Source of the DNA: a virus
Direction: 5' to 3' (one strand)
Length of the DNA stretch: 64,000 nucleotides
IMG/VR virus record: IMGVR_UViG_3300047548_000930
Span: 1 to 64,000 of that record
Program-made: the position numbers and the translations under genes
Shown here: in pieces, positions 32,831 through 42,483 of the stretch
How positions within the stretch are numbered: position 1 is the first letter of the stretch
Layout of the letters: every line of letters starts with the position of its first letter
The notes under the pieces: generated by a model
What the model was told of the DNA's origin: nothing
Database searches by the model: none
The model's input: only the letters and a program-made list of their open reading frames with translations

Positions 32831-34573
32831 TTAATCCCTTTTACCACGACCAATACCTTTTGTTGCTGCTTTAAGTTTTGGTTTTCTTGCAGTAAGAGGA
32901 GAAGGTTTTCTTTTTGGTAATTCTTTATCAGTTGAAATCTCATCTGGAGTTTCATCTGGTATTTCATTCCCTGTTGGAACCGGAGCTGATGCAGATTGTA
33001 ATCTAAAACCCATTCTTCCTTTTTGACCTGTAGCAAAATAGGTTTTATTAAAAAGAACTGGTTTTCCAGAAAATTCAGTAGGGAACTTTCCGTAGTAATC
33101 AAGTGTCATTGAATCACCACTGACAGTAGTTTTTGTAACTAGCTGTAAGTAGTTGTTATTGTTCAATGCTTTTAACATTGCAGCAGAAAAATCTGGGTCA
33201 TTATTTGCTGCGGTTAATACTTTATTAGCAACGGCTGCAAGCGCATGATAATATATTCTGTAATCATCTCTTGCAGCCGCATCTGGTCTAATTCCTTGAG
33301 ATTTAATCAAATCTCTTAATTTTGCATCTTTAACATCTTTAATGCTTCTGCTCTTGCGTGAAATAGTTAAAACAGCTTGTGCAGTTGCTTCATCTATGAT
33401 CTTGTACTCAATAGCTGCTTTGAGTATACCAGCGTCAGCTTTGTCCTTTGCTAGGTATCTCATTATGCGTACAGCTCGTGGATGTTCTTTTTCAAGTTCA
33501 GGTGTAACTTGAGCGTACACGCCAGCTAATGAACTAGCAGCGCCGCCGCCTGTATGCATTTTTGTGCTGATTTGTAATTGCTTACCATCAGCGGTTTTAA
33601 TTAAACTATCCCAAAGTTCTTGTCGTGTATTAGCACTGAATCTAACTTGTCCACCTACAAAGCTACCAATGCCTACAGCATTCATAGCTTTTTTAATATC
33701 GCCGCCAGTAAACTTACCGCTTAGTAATGCTAATGGTCCTAAGTATTCTGCACCATACTTACTAATAACAGTAGCATAATGTGTTCCGTTATTGATTGGT
33801 GCAATTTTACCAGACGCAGCAAGATCAACAGCTTGGTCCATGACGTCTGCTAGCTCTTCATCTGGTGTACCATGTGTAACTGATCTAATTCCGTTTTTAA
33901 CAGTTTTTGCTAATTCGTTCTTGTTCCTAAAAGTTTCATCCATAATGATGTCACTAGGTTTAATAGCAATAGATTCGCTGCTTGATCTCTCAGATTTATA
34001 TTTGTAACCGTTAAGTGTTAACCACTTTCCGTGTATAGTAGTATCTGGAACTTTATCAATATATCTTACCCAATATTGACTTTTATTATGCGGATCTAAT
34101 ACATGTGCAATAATTGCAGCTCTTGATCTAGCAGTTGGGTTATTATCTAGTTTCTTAACAGCGGCTTTTGGAATAGCAGCAGCAATAGCTTTTTCTAACT
34201 CTTCTGGTGAGTTAAACGCATTCTTATTCTTTGGGCTTATTACGCTAATTTCTTGTACAGTTAGTACGTCTTTTAAGTTTTGTGGATTAACGTATTGATC
34301 ACCCTGTACACGAGCAGTAACGCCTCTAGACTCATCTACAATAGACTCGGTTAGTCCAAGGTTCATTAACTTGTTTGGGGTTGAATTCTTAGCAGCAGAG
34401 CTGTGTAGTAATGGGGGAGGAAACTTATTTCCAAACTTCTTTGCTTGACGCTCTACTTCGCCAGGCTTAATATCTTTTGTAACACTCATTGAAAAACGAG
34501 GGTCATTCGCTTCTTTTTTATTCTTAGCGATATACCCAACAGCAGCAGTTTCAAATAAATCTTTGATTTTCAT
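32831..34573 (-). CDS. leader-tagged 580-residue protein (MKIKDLFE)
   Basis: MKIKDLFE|TAAVG fits the leader, cleavage expected after Glu8. Then comes DPRFSMSVTKDIKPGEVERQAKKFGNKFPPPLL, a segment I associate with marine phage proteins. The rest is mixed alpha/beta with SQYWVRYIDKVPDT and many Ala-rich helices, ending in a basic Pro-rich tail (KRKPSPLTARKPK). No catalytic motif recognised. A late promoter lies 20 bases upstream. Candidate internal head protein. Confidence 0.7.
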   Translation of the reverse strand: MKIKDLFETAAVGYIAKNKKEANDPRFSMSVTKDIKPGEVERQAKKFGNKFPPPLLHSSAAKNSTPNKLMNLGLTESIVDESRGVTARVQGDQYVNPQNLKDVLTVQEISVISPKNKNAFNSPEELEKAIAAAIPKAAVKKLDNNPTARSRAAIIAHVLDPHNKSQYWVRYIDKVPDTTIHGKWLTLNGYKYKSERSSSESIAIKPSDIIMDETFRNKNELAKTVKNGIRSVTHGTPDEELADVMDQAVDLAASGKIAPINNGTHYATVISKYGAEYLGPLALLSGKFTGGDIKKAMNAVGIGSFVGGQVRFSANTRQELWDSLIKTADGKQLQISTKMHTGGGAASSLAGVYAQVTPELEKEHPRAVRIMRYLAKDKADAGILKAAIEYKIIDEATAQAVLTISRKSRSIKDVKDAKLRDLIKSQGIRPDAAARDDYRIYYHALAAVANKVLTAANNDPDFSAAMLKALNNNNYLQLVTKTTVSGDSMTLDYYGKFPTEFSGKPVLFNKTYFATGQKGRMGFRLQSASAPVPTGNEIPDETPDEISTDKELPKRKPSPLTARKPKLKAATKGIGRGKRD

Positions 34574-34592
34574 TACATAAGTTCCTATGTAA

Positions 34593-34600
34593 TATTTATT
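34593..34600 (-). promoter_or_regulatory. late promoter (AATAAATA)
   Basis: AATAAATA on the minus strand, 19 bases before the ATG at 34573, with AGGAA between. It overlaps the stop codon of the upstream nucleotidase-like gene. Confidence 0.65.
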
Positions 34601-35114
34601 TCAAAGCAACGGCTAACTGTTTTGCTAGTTCCTCTAAACTGTTTTCATCTGCTTGATATTTGATACCAATTCCACCAGCGTTATTCCAAGCTGTAATATT
34701 TTTGCGGAAATCATCAATTAGAATATTAGGAATACCGTTGGATACAGCATATTTGTACTTTTCATGTTCAAATATAATGCCATCTGGTTGAACAGTAATA
34801 TGCTTATTTAACCATTCGCGTTTGCCTTTAATGCTACCTGCACGATCAAAGTTTAATGGGCTAGATAATATCTTATATCCACCAGCCATTCCTTTTACCA
34901 TACGCAATAAACGATTAGCAGTTTTAAATGGGGGTAAATCTCTAAACAAATGATATGCATCTGTATTTTGGAAAAAAATTTCCCATTGCTGATCAGACAT
35001 ATCATTGTAATGTTCTACGTCGTGAATAGCCCCAACGTGATTAAACAAGTCTGCTAATACACCATCCATGTCAACATATACAGTAGGTTTGGTAGTTATT
35101 TCAAATATCTTCAT
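34596..35114 (-). CDS. 5'(3')-deoxyribonucleotidase-like HAD phosphatase
   Basis: 172 residues. YVDMDGVLADLF is HAD motif I as in NT5C nucleotidases, ILSSPL is motif II, and PNILIDDFRKNITAW is motif IV. These enzymes dephosphorylate nucleoside monophosphates. The N-terminus MKIFEITTKP is similar in composition to the leader set but has no L-x-E. It overlaps the methyltransferase gene by 14 bases. Confidence 0.75.
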   Translation of the reverse strand: MKIFEITTKPTVYVDMDGVLADLFNHVGAIHDVEHYNDMSDQQWEIFFQNTDAYHLFRDLPPFKTANRLLRMVKGMAGGYKILSSPLNFDRAGSIKGKREWLNKHITVQPDGIIFEHEKYKYAVSNGIPNILIDDFRKNITAWNNAGGIGIKYQADENSLEELAKQLAVALK

Positions 35115-35637
35115 TTAAATCTTTCTTACAAAGTTCAAGATCAATGTAGTATTCAGACATGGAAGAAGCGAGTATTCTAAATCTTTTTTCAAAGATCTCT
35201 TTCCATTCCTCAGCTTTTTTAAGACAAATATGTGCGTTCCACCCATTGTTTAAAACTCTAGTTGCTGGTACTGTTGAAATTGATATGAAAGCATATTTCT
35301 CAATAACTCTTTCTAAATCATCTAAAACATTATTGAGACAATCTGGTTCAACATGTTCAATTACATCAATACAAGCAACCATTTTGCACGGTTTAGGACT
35401 AGTGCTCCATTGCGGAATACCTGGTTCATATTTATGAACCACAATATTGGGATTTAATTTTTTTAATACCTTTTCTAAATTACCAACTCCTGATCCGTAA
35501 TCTAATAATTCATTTAAATTATATTTAGATAATATATCAAAGATACGAGGGGCGTAGTAAACGGAAGCAACACCCCATTGACTAATTGAGTGTTCTTTTT
35601 CTAAAACAGATCTATAATAATCTGTTACTAACGTCAT
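35101..35637 (-). CDS. class I SAM-dependent methyltransferase
   Basis: 178 residues. ELLDYGSGVGNLEKVL is motif I; MVACIDVIEHVEPD is the acidic motif and post-motif loop, as in UbiE/Methyltransf_11-type enzymes; FISISTVPA follows. The substrate is unknown. The gene overlaps its neighbours by a few bases and is translated with them. Confidence 0.8.
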   Translation of the reverse strand: MTLVTDYYRSVLEKEHSISQWGVASVYYAPRIFDILSKYNLNELLDYGSGVGNLEKVLKKLNPNIVVHKYEPGIPQWSTSPKPCKMVACIDVIEHVEPDCLNNVLDDLERVIEKYAFISISTVPATRVLNNGWNAHICLKKAEEWKEIFEKRFRILASSMSEYYIDLELCKKDLNEDI

Positions 35638-35780
35638 TGCTCACTTTCCATAGCGCGATGCCAATATCGTTTAACAATTTCTTCTTTATCTTTATCTGTA
35701 TAGCTATCTGGAATATCTTTTCCTTTTAGCTTATTCCAAATAACTTTAGCTGTTTCATCGTTAAACTTTTTGTCTGACAT
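35634..35780 (-). CDS. small hypothetical protein, 48 aa
   Basis: From ATG 35780 (TAATG junction with the giant gene) it reads MSDKKFNDETAKVIWNKLKG and ends AMESEQ. An in-frame start at 35870 would overlap the giant gene by 91 bases and is less likely. Charged helices, function unknown. Confidence 0.55.
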   Translation of the reverse strand: MSDKKFNDETAKVIWNKLKGKDIPDSYTDKDKEEIVKRYWHRAMESEQ

Positions 35781-38700
35781 TAGTCTATCTCCCCGGTATA
35801 CTCCTGCCCACCTAGTATACACGCTTTTTGCATTTCTGTTAACTCTTTTTTTGGCTCTTCTTTTTGCCAAACAAATGGTTTATCTGCTGCTTCGATGTAT
35901 TCTTTTACTGTAGTTGGCTTTTTGATTCTTTCAAATGTATAGGCTACAATGCCTCTATCAACTTTCCTGTTTTTAAATTTAAAAGTAGGAATAATTTTTG
36001 GTAACATTTTTGTAGATGCATCGTAGAGTTTAACTCGACTTAATTCATTTGCATAAGAAGCAAAATCAATTTTAGTAATATTTTCGTATTTGCTTAAGTA
36101 TGTTTTAATTACAAGCATCACAGTAGTTAAGACTTTAAATGCATCTCCAGTGTTAGTTACTTTAATGGTTCCATCTTCATCATTTTCGGTAAAAGCAGAG
36201 AAAGAAATACTAGCCATATTTGGTTTATTTTTATCGTTTACACTAATTAATACTATATATTCAACTCCAGCATCTGTAACAAAGTCAGCAGTATATTCTC
36301 TCATGTCTCCTTCTGCTGTAAAAGGATATGGTTTGTTAGCAAGTTCAGTTACAACTTCTTTTGATTCTGCGCTTGGTATTCTAACAGTGCCATCATCTTG
36401 ATCAACGGCTGCAACAACACGATTATTTTCCCTTCCCCATCGTAGCGCAAGTTGAGTTGCTTCCTGACGACTACGGGCAGAAACATATGTTAAAACATTA
36501 TTATCGTGATCATAGACTGTCCAACGACTCCATTGACCTTCGTTTCTACTAGCTACAGCTTTTATATCGTCTGGTGTTGCTACTCTTGCTCCTCGAGGAC
36601 CACCATAAACTGGATTATTATTTTCCCACTCAAACCCTTTGCTTAATGCCTCTTTAGAAGAAATTGCTTTTACAATAGTAAAAGGATTGCCGTTTCTATC
36701 AAGTATTGCCCAATCAATTGGTCCTCTTTTCTTTGCTAATCTAAGTTCTTGCTTTGCTTTTAGTTTCATTACAAGTTCTGCTTTTGATATACTACCACTT
36801 GCAAACATACTAAACAATTTAACTACATTATCTTCATTTTCATTATTTTTTGCAGAATACAATAACTTATAAAGTTTCTTAGCATACTCTTGCTTTGCTT
36901 CATTTGGATCAGCAGCAAGAGCCATTACACGGACATAACGCAATAATGTATTCTTAATCTTTTCAATTGCTTCTAGATAGTTACCGCCTGCACTGCGGAA
37001 CTCAATATAACCTTTCTTAATGTTAACGCTAACGTACTTGTCTCCTCTTGGAACAAGTGCATCATCAACCATCTTTAATGCTGCTTTATTAAGTCCACTA
37101 CGTAATGTTTCAAATATAGTTGGCATGTTACGCATTACATATGGGCCAGTTTGTGTTTGCATCTTGTCAAGTGAGCTACGTGCATAGCCATTACCTAAAC
37201 GACCAAACTGATCTAGTACGTACTTGTCACCAAGGAACAATATTAGCTTAATGTAATCAACGTTTTCCATTTGTGGAATGCTTACACCCATATGGAAACC
37301 AGTCGAGCTATCAGTATATGCACCGTGATTATTCATCCAAGTTAGTACTACATCTAGCTTTTGTAGTGCTTGTTCTAATGGTAGTGGAGGACTTACTAAT
37401 TCTAATCCGCCTTCCCCTGCACTTTCATCAGCATCGATACTGCTATCAGTTTCTAAATACCAAACACCACCTTCTCTGTTGCTCTTAAATGCATGATAGT
37501 CCGCGGCAAACTTAACAGGCATACCTACAGCGTTTTTAATTTCATCTGCTACTTCACTCATTGCTTGTTCGTCAACTTCGCCGCTGCTAGTTTCTGTCCA
37601 GTGTGGCCAATCCCACCCAAATCTCTCTGCCCATTCGCTCATCATTGACAAACTGTTATACTCTAAGAAACCTCTTAGATCATCCCACTCAGACATGTAA
37701 TCATCCCTTAGTGATTGTACAACGTCATCGTAAGTGCTATCTTGGTCTTTAATACTCTTTTCAATTTCTTCTTCGTCGTAAGTAGTATCTTCTTTATATT
37801 TTCTTCTTAATTCTTCTTGCCAATAATCAGATTCGAGTTCATTGTCAAAATCCATCATAATGTATTCGTTTAGTTCGTCTGATACTTCTTCAACAGCTCG
37901 TTCAATAGTTCTTCTTGCTTCGCTATCCCTAAAGAATGATATTAAGTCATCTTGCATAGCACCCATTGTTGAGCTTGTTACACGCTCGTCCATGTCATAA
38001 TCTGGTTCGCTATCCCCGCCATTCTCATCTGCCATGTTAGGAACAATCATTTCAAACTCGAACCCAACAGTAGTTGATTTTGCAATGTCACTTGCGCTAA
38101 ACTTTTGTAGCGCACCTGGACTCATATCAATTTCAGTTAGACGTTGTTCGTGATTTTCTAAACTGAACTCTTTGTCCTTCATGTCGTTAAGCATATCGTA
38201 GAGTTTGGCAATAAGTCCATTGCTACGTAATGCTTTCCAAGCTAGATTTTCTGCACCAAATTCACCAGTGCTATGTAATCCAACTTGACGATACTTCTTA
38301 AGTGTATGACGTAACTTTACAGCAAGATTATAATCCTGTGCTTTTAGTGCTTTTAAGATCAAAGCTTTTAGTACATCATACTTTTCACGAACGTTTGATT
38401 CATCAACTTCAACGGTAGTTTGTTCTGGACGCTTAACCCAATCATTGTTCATAATGCTGTAAATGCCATTGCTTACATGATCTTCGTTTGCATTTTGTAC
38501 GTATAACTCTACATCAAACCCTTTGATCTTGTAGTCATGCTGTTCATTATACTGGAACTTCTTTGCATCAAATAGTTCACGATAAATTGCGTCATCATCT
38601 ACTTTTGGAAGATCAACAATTAAGTGTAAGTCAATGTCACTGTTTGGTGTGTAGTTGTATGCGGCATTAGATCCACTAATTGTAATGTCCTTCAAGTTAG

Positions 38701-41700
38701 GAAGTTCAATTCCTATGAAGTTTTTAAAGTCCTCTGCAATATCCAACAACTTTTGTCTTACAACAGGAGACATCCTACCTGCGCTATTAAACAATTGTGG
38801 ATTTAGTTCATCGTTAATAGTTGGCATAAAGTCATCTGCAGGTGTACCGCCTTCAACAAAGTATCGTGTTTGATATTTGCCGTAATTCTTTTCGTCGTGA
38901 GCAGTTGCGATGACATACTTGTAACTGTCATCCATCATTAGTATTTTCTTAATACCGTAACCAAGACCATCACGTTTACGTTTAATTACAAAGTCAACGT
39001 TTTCTAAGTTTGAAATTTTATCACCAAATTGCTTTTTTGCATTTGATAAAATATCAAGCATATCTTTTTGTGACAATGTACGTTCTGCTAATCTTTCAAG
39101 CAAGTGTCCTGAAATATATACTGGTCCATCAGCAAAATCAAAGTTGATGTAATACTTGTCTTTTTTAGGATTTGCTTTTTCAGTAATCTTAGTTGGATTT
39201 TCCTTAGCAAGTATTGCCTCATATTCTGCATTTGCTTGTCTAATAGCAGCAAGTGCTTCTTGTGCTCTTTTTTCACTATCTGCTAACCCTGGCACCGCTT
39301 TAGTCATCTTGTCCCAAGGAGACTTAGCTTCACCTAATTTAACTCCCATACCCTTTGCAGTAAGCATCATGAGTTTCTTAATCCAATCTTCGTCTAACTT
39401 ACCACCAAAACCTTTCATCCAAGTATCTAGTTTTTGTTGTAATGATAGATTGGGATCTTTTAGTGTGTTACGCAATGCTGTAAAACTAGCATCAATGCCA
39501 CCTAAAGCAGCACCGCGTGGAATAGCAATAACATCATAATCAACTTGATCTTGTGTTCCACCAAACTTTGCAAGTGCAGCAGGATCCTTCATACGCTTTT
39601 CTAAAGTATCCATCCACTTCTTAAAACCTTCGTAACGGTCAGTGCCAACCATCAACACAATTTTCTTGTAAGTACTATCAGAAGGTAATACTAATTCTTT
39701 TTCAATTTTCTTAACTGGACTTGGTACAGTTACACCATCTGGACTTACAATAAGTTGGAAGATGTTTGCGTACTCGGGATACATTTTCTTCCAAGTAGCC
39801 AACTTTACTTCTGGTGGAATTGGATCATCTGGTCCAGTCTTGCTGCTAATGTAAACGTATGGGTCACCGCCAAGTTTCTTAGCAGCGGCAATAACAGTAT
39901 CAATTACCTTTTGATGACCAATGTGACCAACAAAACTACCAGCAGTAACAACGGCAGCTTTGGTTCTATTGCTCCCAGTTGTTGGTGCTTTTTTAATCTT
40001 TGCAGCCATTGCACCTTTCATTTCAGTGCTAGTAACTTTTGCAAGCTGACCATTTGGCATAGCGATAACTAAACCTTCAATAGTGCTGCCAAGCTTGTCT
40101 TTACCTTTAATGTTAGGACTGTTAATGATAGCATCGCTAATTGCTTTTCGAGCTGCTGTTAATATTTCTTTTGCTTTTGCTTTTGCAGGATCATTTTTCT
40201 TTTTGCTTGACAGTGCTGTACGTAATGTATCATCCATCCTAGCAATTGGTTCTACAATGCTTTTAACATCAATATCACTGTGCTGTAATTCAGTTCCAAT
40301 TATTTTAATATTTGGTGTACTTTTAGTAATAAGTTTTTCTATGATTGTATCTGGTAATCTTTCACCAGTAGAATATGTACTTGCAATAATAGGAACAAGT
40401 GTCATTTGCTTGCCAAGTTTTTTAGAATCATACGGTATGTTTACAAACTTAAGTCCAGTATTAGTCTTTTCAGCCATTGGGTTGTACATCATTTCTGCTT
40501 GTACAATTGTATCCTTAGGTAATTCTTTTATAAAATCACTGTTTACAATTAAGTTAAGTGCTTGATCGTATTTTTCAGCACGAGCAATTTGTTCTTCACT
40601 GCCGTTATTATCTCTAGCATATTTTTCAAACATGCCAATATTATCAGCATAAATTGGATTTGTAACACGACTTGTCATAAAGAATGGTTTACCGCTTTGA
40701 TCTTTACCAAAACGTATACCAGCACCATCTACTTTAAGTGTGATTGGAATGTTATCGAGCGTGCCTCCATTCTTAGCAATTGCATCAACAAATGCCAGGA
40801 AGTCTAAATCCTTCATTTCAACAGTTGAACCAGGATTATAAATGTGCTTAATACCTTGACGCTTATAATCTGGGGCATCTGCTTCTGTAATTGATTCTGC
40901 TTTATACTTAGAATAATAATCAGCTAAGGTTTTTGCTAATTCATTTTTGTTAATTGAAACTTTTAGTGTATCTATAAGTTTATTGATAGCGATTTCTTTT
41001 TCACGTTTGTCAGTTGCTGGGTCACCTTTGTATAGTTGCTGAGCAGCAGGGCCAAACAACAAAGCCATAAATGCTTGTGTAATTTTGTTTTTATCTTCTG
41101 GTGTAAAATATTTGTTAATTAATGCTAATACGCCAACAAAACTGCCTAAATACTTTTCTTCACCTTTAGTTGGTTTACGACCAATTAAAAGTGTAAACAT
41201 GCCTGAAATATCTGTTACATATTCGCTTTCACTTGCTGGAACTTCTTTATAAATTCCAAGTCCATCATCGGCTACTGCTGGTTTCTTTGTTTTGGGATCA
41301 ATTACTGGTTCAAACTTTTGTCGAACACCGCCAGTTACAGCAAAGGCCAAATCACTTGCTGTTACTTTCTTTAGCTTAGTCTTCATTTGAATGTAACGTT
41401 CTTTAGCATCTTTGTGTGTTAAAGAACGTAGTAAGTACTTGTGGAACACGCCTTTAATGCCTGCGCTTAAGTCTTCCCAAGCACTGCTATGACTAAACTT
41501 GCTCCACTCAGTTGGACTACCTTTATCATAGTCTACAAGTTCCATATCAATCTGTACGTTTACAGCAGGATCTTTAAATTGCCACAAGCTAATAAATGTA
41601 TCCTGTCCTGGGTTTGGTTTAAAACCAATTAACTTTGCTGGACCAAATTGTTTACCTGTTGCCCTAGTTAAAAAGTCCTTAGCTTTATCGGCTAGGTTCT

Positions 41701-42001
41701 TATCAACCATAGTGTCAATATCACCAACACTTGACTTTACTTTAGTAAACTGATCATCTGGAATTTTTACATTGAAAAAGTGGAAGGCGCTACCACTTAA
41801 AAACTCTTTGTTTTTAATTAATTCTGGGCTCCAAAGAGGAACACCGTATGCTTTATTAAATGCACTGTTAATGATTTGCAGTGCTTTATCTATCTCAGCA
41901 ACTACTGCGCTACGGGAAATCTTGTTTAAGTCTAGACGTTGAGCGGCAATGCCGTCTATCTCAACATTGCCGCCTTCGTTAAGTATTGTTTTATTGATCA
42001 T
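35780..42001 (-). CDS. 2073-residue multi-enzyme protein: NTase, ligase-like, adenylyltransferase, NTase, amidoligase
   Basis: Domains in order: leader MINKTILNE|G; nucleotidyltransferase fold with GS 70-71, GDID 93-96 and Asp152; ligase-type nucleotidyltransferase with KVDG 423-426, later IEGLVIAMPNG and LAKVTS as motif IV and V regions; cytidylyltransferase-like domain with GSFVGHIGH (HIGH 693-696) and later VGTDRY; a short HLLERLAERTLS segment near 965; a second nucleotidyltransferase with GSNAAY and DID 1122-1124; an amidoligase-like domain with FEFEM near 1315, GGLELVSPPL near 1530 and FHMGVSIP near 1569; two W-x4-D-x2-N repeats near 1750-1870; a C-terminal domain with SRVKLYD. Such a fusion is unusual. 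Late promoter upstream. Probably a packaged effector or self-processing polyprotein. Confidence 0.8.
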   Translation of the reverse strand: MINKTILNEGGNVEIDGIAAQRLDLNKISRSAVVAEIDKALQIINSAFNKAYGVPLWSPELIKNKEFLSGSAFHFFNVKIPDDQFTKVKSSVGDIDTMVDKNLADKAKDFLTRATGKQFGPAKLIGFKPNPGQDTFISLWQFKDPAVNVQIDMELVDYDKGSPTEWSKFSHSSAWEDLSAGIKGVFHKYLLRSLTHKDAKERYIQMKTKLKKVTASDLAFAVTGGVRQKFEPVIDPKTKKPAVADDGLGIYKEVPASESEYVTDISGMFTLLIGRKPTKGEEKYLGSFVGVLALINKYFTPEDKNKITQAFMALLFGPAAQQLYKGDPATDKREKEIAINKLIDTLKVSINKNELAKTLADYYSKYKAESITEADAPDYKRQGIKHIYNPGSTVEMKDLDFLAFVDAIAKNGGTLDNIPITLKVDGAGIRFGKDQSGKPFFMTSRVTNPIYADNIGMFEKYARDNNGSEEQIARAEKYDQALNLIVNSDFIKELPKDTIVQAEMMYNPMAEKTNTGLKFVNIPYDSKKLGKQMTLVPIIASTYSTGERLPDTIIEKLITKSTPNIKIIGTELQHSDIDVKSIVEPIARMDDTLRTALSSKKKNDPAKAKAKEILTAARKAISDAIINSPNIKGKDKLGSTIEGLVIAMPNGQLAKVTSTEMKGAMAAKIKKAPTTGSNRTKAAVVTAGSFVGHIGHQKVIDTVIAAAKKLGGDPYVYISSKTGPDDPIPPEVKLATWKKMYPEYANIFQLIVSPDGVTVPSPVKKIEKELVLPSDSTYKKIVLMVGTDRYEGFKKWMDTLEKRMKDPAALAKFGGTQDQVDYDVIAIPRGAALGGIDASFTALRNTLKDPNLSLQQKLDTWMKGFGGKLDEDWIKKLMMLTAKGMGVKLGEAKSPWDKMTKAVPGLADSEKRAQEALAAIRQANAEYEAILAKENPTKITEKANPKKDKYYINFDFADGPVYISGHLLERLAERTLSQKDMLDILSNAKKQFGDKISNLENVDFVIKRKRDGLGYGIKKILMMDDSYKYVIATAHDEKNYGKYQTRYFVEGGTPADDFMPTINDELNPQLFNSAGRMSPVVRQKLLDIAEDFKNFIGIELPNLKDITISGSNAAYNYTPNSDIDLHLIVDLPKVDDDAIYRELFDAKKFQYNEQHDYKIKGFDVELYVQNANEDHVSNGIYSIMNNDWVKRPEQTTVEVDESNVREKYDVLKALILKALKAQDYNLAVKLRHTLKKYRQVGLHSTGEFGAENLAWKALRSNGLIAKLYDMLNDMKDKEFSLENHEQRLTEIDMSPGALQKFSASDIAKSTTVGFEFEMIVPNMADENGGDSEPDYDMDERVTSSTMGAMQDDLISFFRDSEARRTIERAVEEVSDELNEYIMMDFDNELESDYWQEELRRKYKEDTTYDEEEIEKSIKDQDSTYDDVVQSLRDDYMSEWDDLRGFLEYNSLSMMSEWAERFGWDWPHWTETSSGEVDEQAMSEVADEIKNAVGMPVKFAADYHAFKSNREGGVWYLETDSSIDADESAGEGGLELVSPPLPLEQALQKLDVVLTWMNNHGAYTDSSTGFHMGVSIPQMENVDYIKLILFLGDKYVLDQFGRLGNGYARSSLDKMQTQTGPYVMRNMPTIFETLRSGLNKAALKMVDDALVPRGDKYVSVNIKKGYIEFRSAGGNYLEAIEKIKNTLLRYVRVMALAADPNEAKQEYAKKLYKLLYSAKNNENEDNVVKLFSMFASGSISKAELVMKLKAKQELRLAKKRGPIDWAILDRNGNPFTIVKAISSKEALSKGFEWENNNPVYGGPRGARVATPDDIKAVASRNEGQWSRWTVYDHDNNVLTYVSARSRQEATQLALRWGRENNRVVAAVDQDDGTVRIPSAESKEVVTELANKPYPFTAEGDMREYTADFVTDAGVEYIVLISVNDKNKPNMASISFSAFTENDEDGTIKVTNTGDAFKVLTTVMLVIKTYLSKYENITKIDFASYANELSRVKLYDASTKMLPKIIPTFKFKNRKVDRGIVAYTFERIKKPTTVKEYIEAADKPFVWQKEEPKKELTEMQKACILGGQEYTGEID

Positions 42002-42027
42002 TTAATAGCCCATTAATGTATATAGAC

Positions 42028-42035
42028 TATTTATT
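42028..42035 (-). promoter_or_regulatory. late promoter (AATAAATA)
   Basis: AATAAATA on the minus strand, 26 bases before the ATG of the 2073-residue protein gene. Confidence 0.6.
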
Positions 42036-42039
42036 TGTG

Positions 42040-42483
42040 TTAAATGTTTTCAAGTAACCAAATGTAAATTGGTGTGCTGAACTTAATTTCCCAGCGACCG
42101 TTATATCCTAAATTAATACAGTTTTTAACTAACTCTGGAGCACTATCTCCGTAAATGTCTTTACGGGGATAATAATTTGAATGTGTATGCTTTAAATATC
42201 CAATATTAATCTCATCAAATGAGATTTCGTCAATGTTGAGAAGCTGATCTTTAACAATTTTATCATTTTCAACAACAGTTTGATATTTGTCCTTATCGTA
42301 AAGTTCAATAGCTAATGTATGGGAATCTTCTGTTAGTTCTCCACTCCATTTAATTTCTTTTTGATCAGCAATTTCACCGTCAAAAATTAATTGTGCATCT
42401 ACATAAACTTTTGCTTTCGGTGCATTTTTCCAAAAGTTGCTGGATAAAGTTACTACAATATCAACTGTTTCAAGATTTGACAT
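42040..42483 (-). CDS. beta-sandwich protein, carbohydrate-binding-like (copy 2)
   Basis: 147 residues, paralogue of the 21018-21491 product: AKVYVDAQLIFDGEI, IKWSGELTEDSHTLAIELYDKD, ISFDEINIGY and LGYNGRWEIKFSTPIYIW align in order. It overlaps the glycosyltransferase gene by 14 bases, so a role in binding or presenting a glycan is possible. Confidence 0.6.
   Translation of the reverse strand: MSNLETVDIVVTLSSNFWKNAPKAKVYVDAQLIFDGEIADQKEIKWSGELTEDSHTLAIELYDKDKYQTVVENDKIVKDQLLNIDEISFDEINIGYLKHTHSNYYPRKDIYGDSAPELVKNCINLGYNGRWEIKFSTPIYIWLLENI

Noticed and set aside
39156-40565. Several plus-strand frames opposite the 2073-residue protein gene
   Set aside because: They mirror the coding strand, lack ribosome binding sites and give low-complexity hydrophobic proteins.
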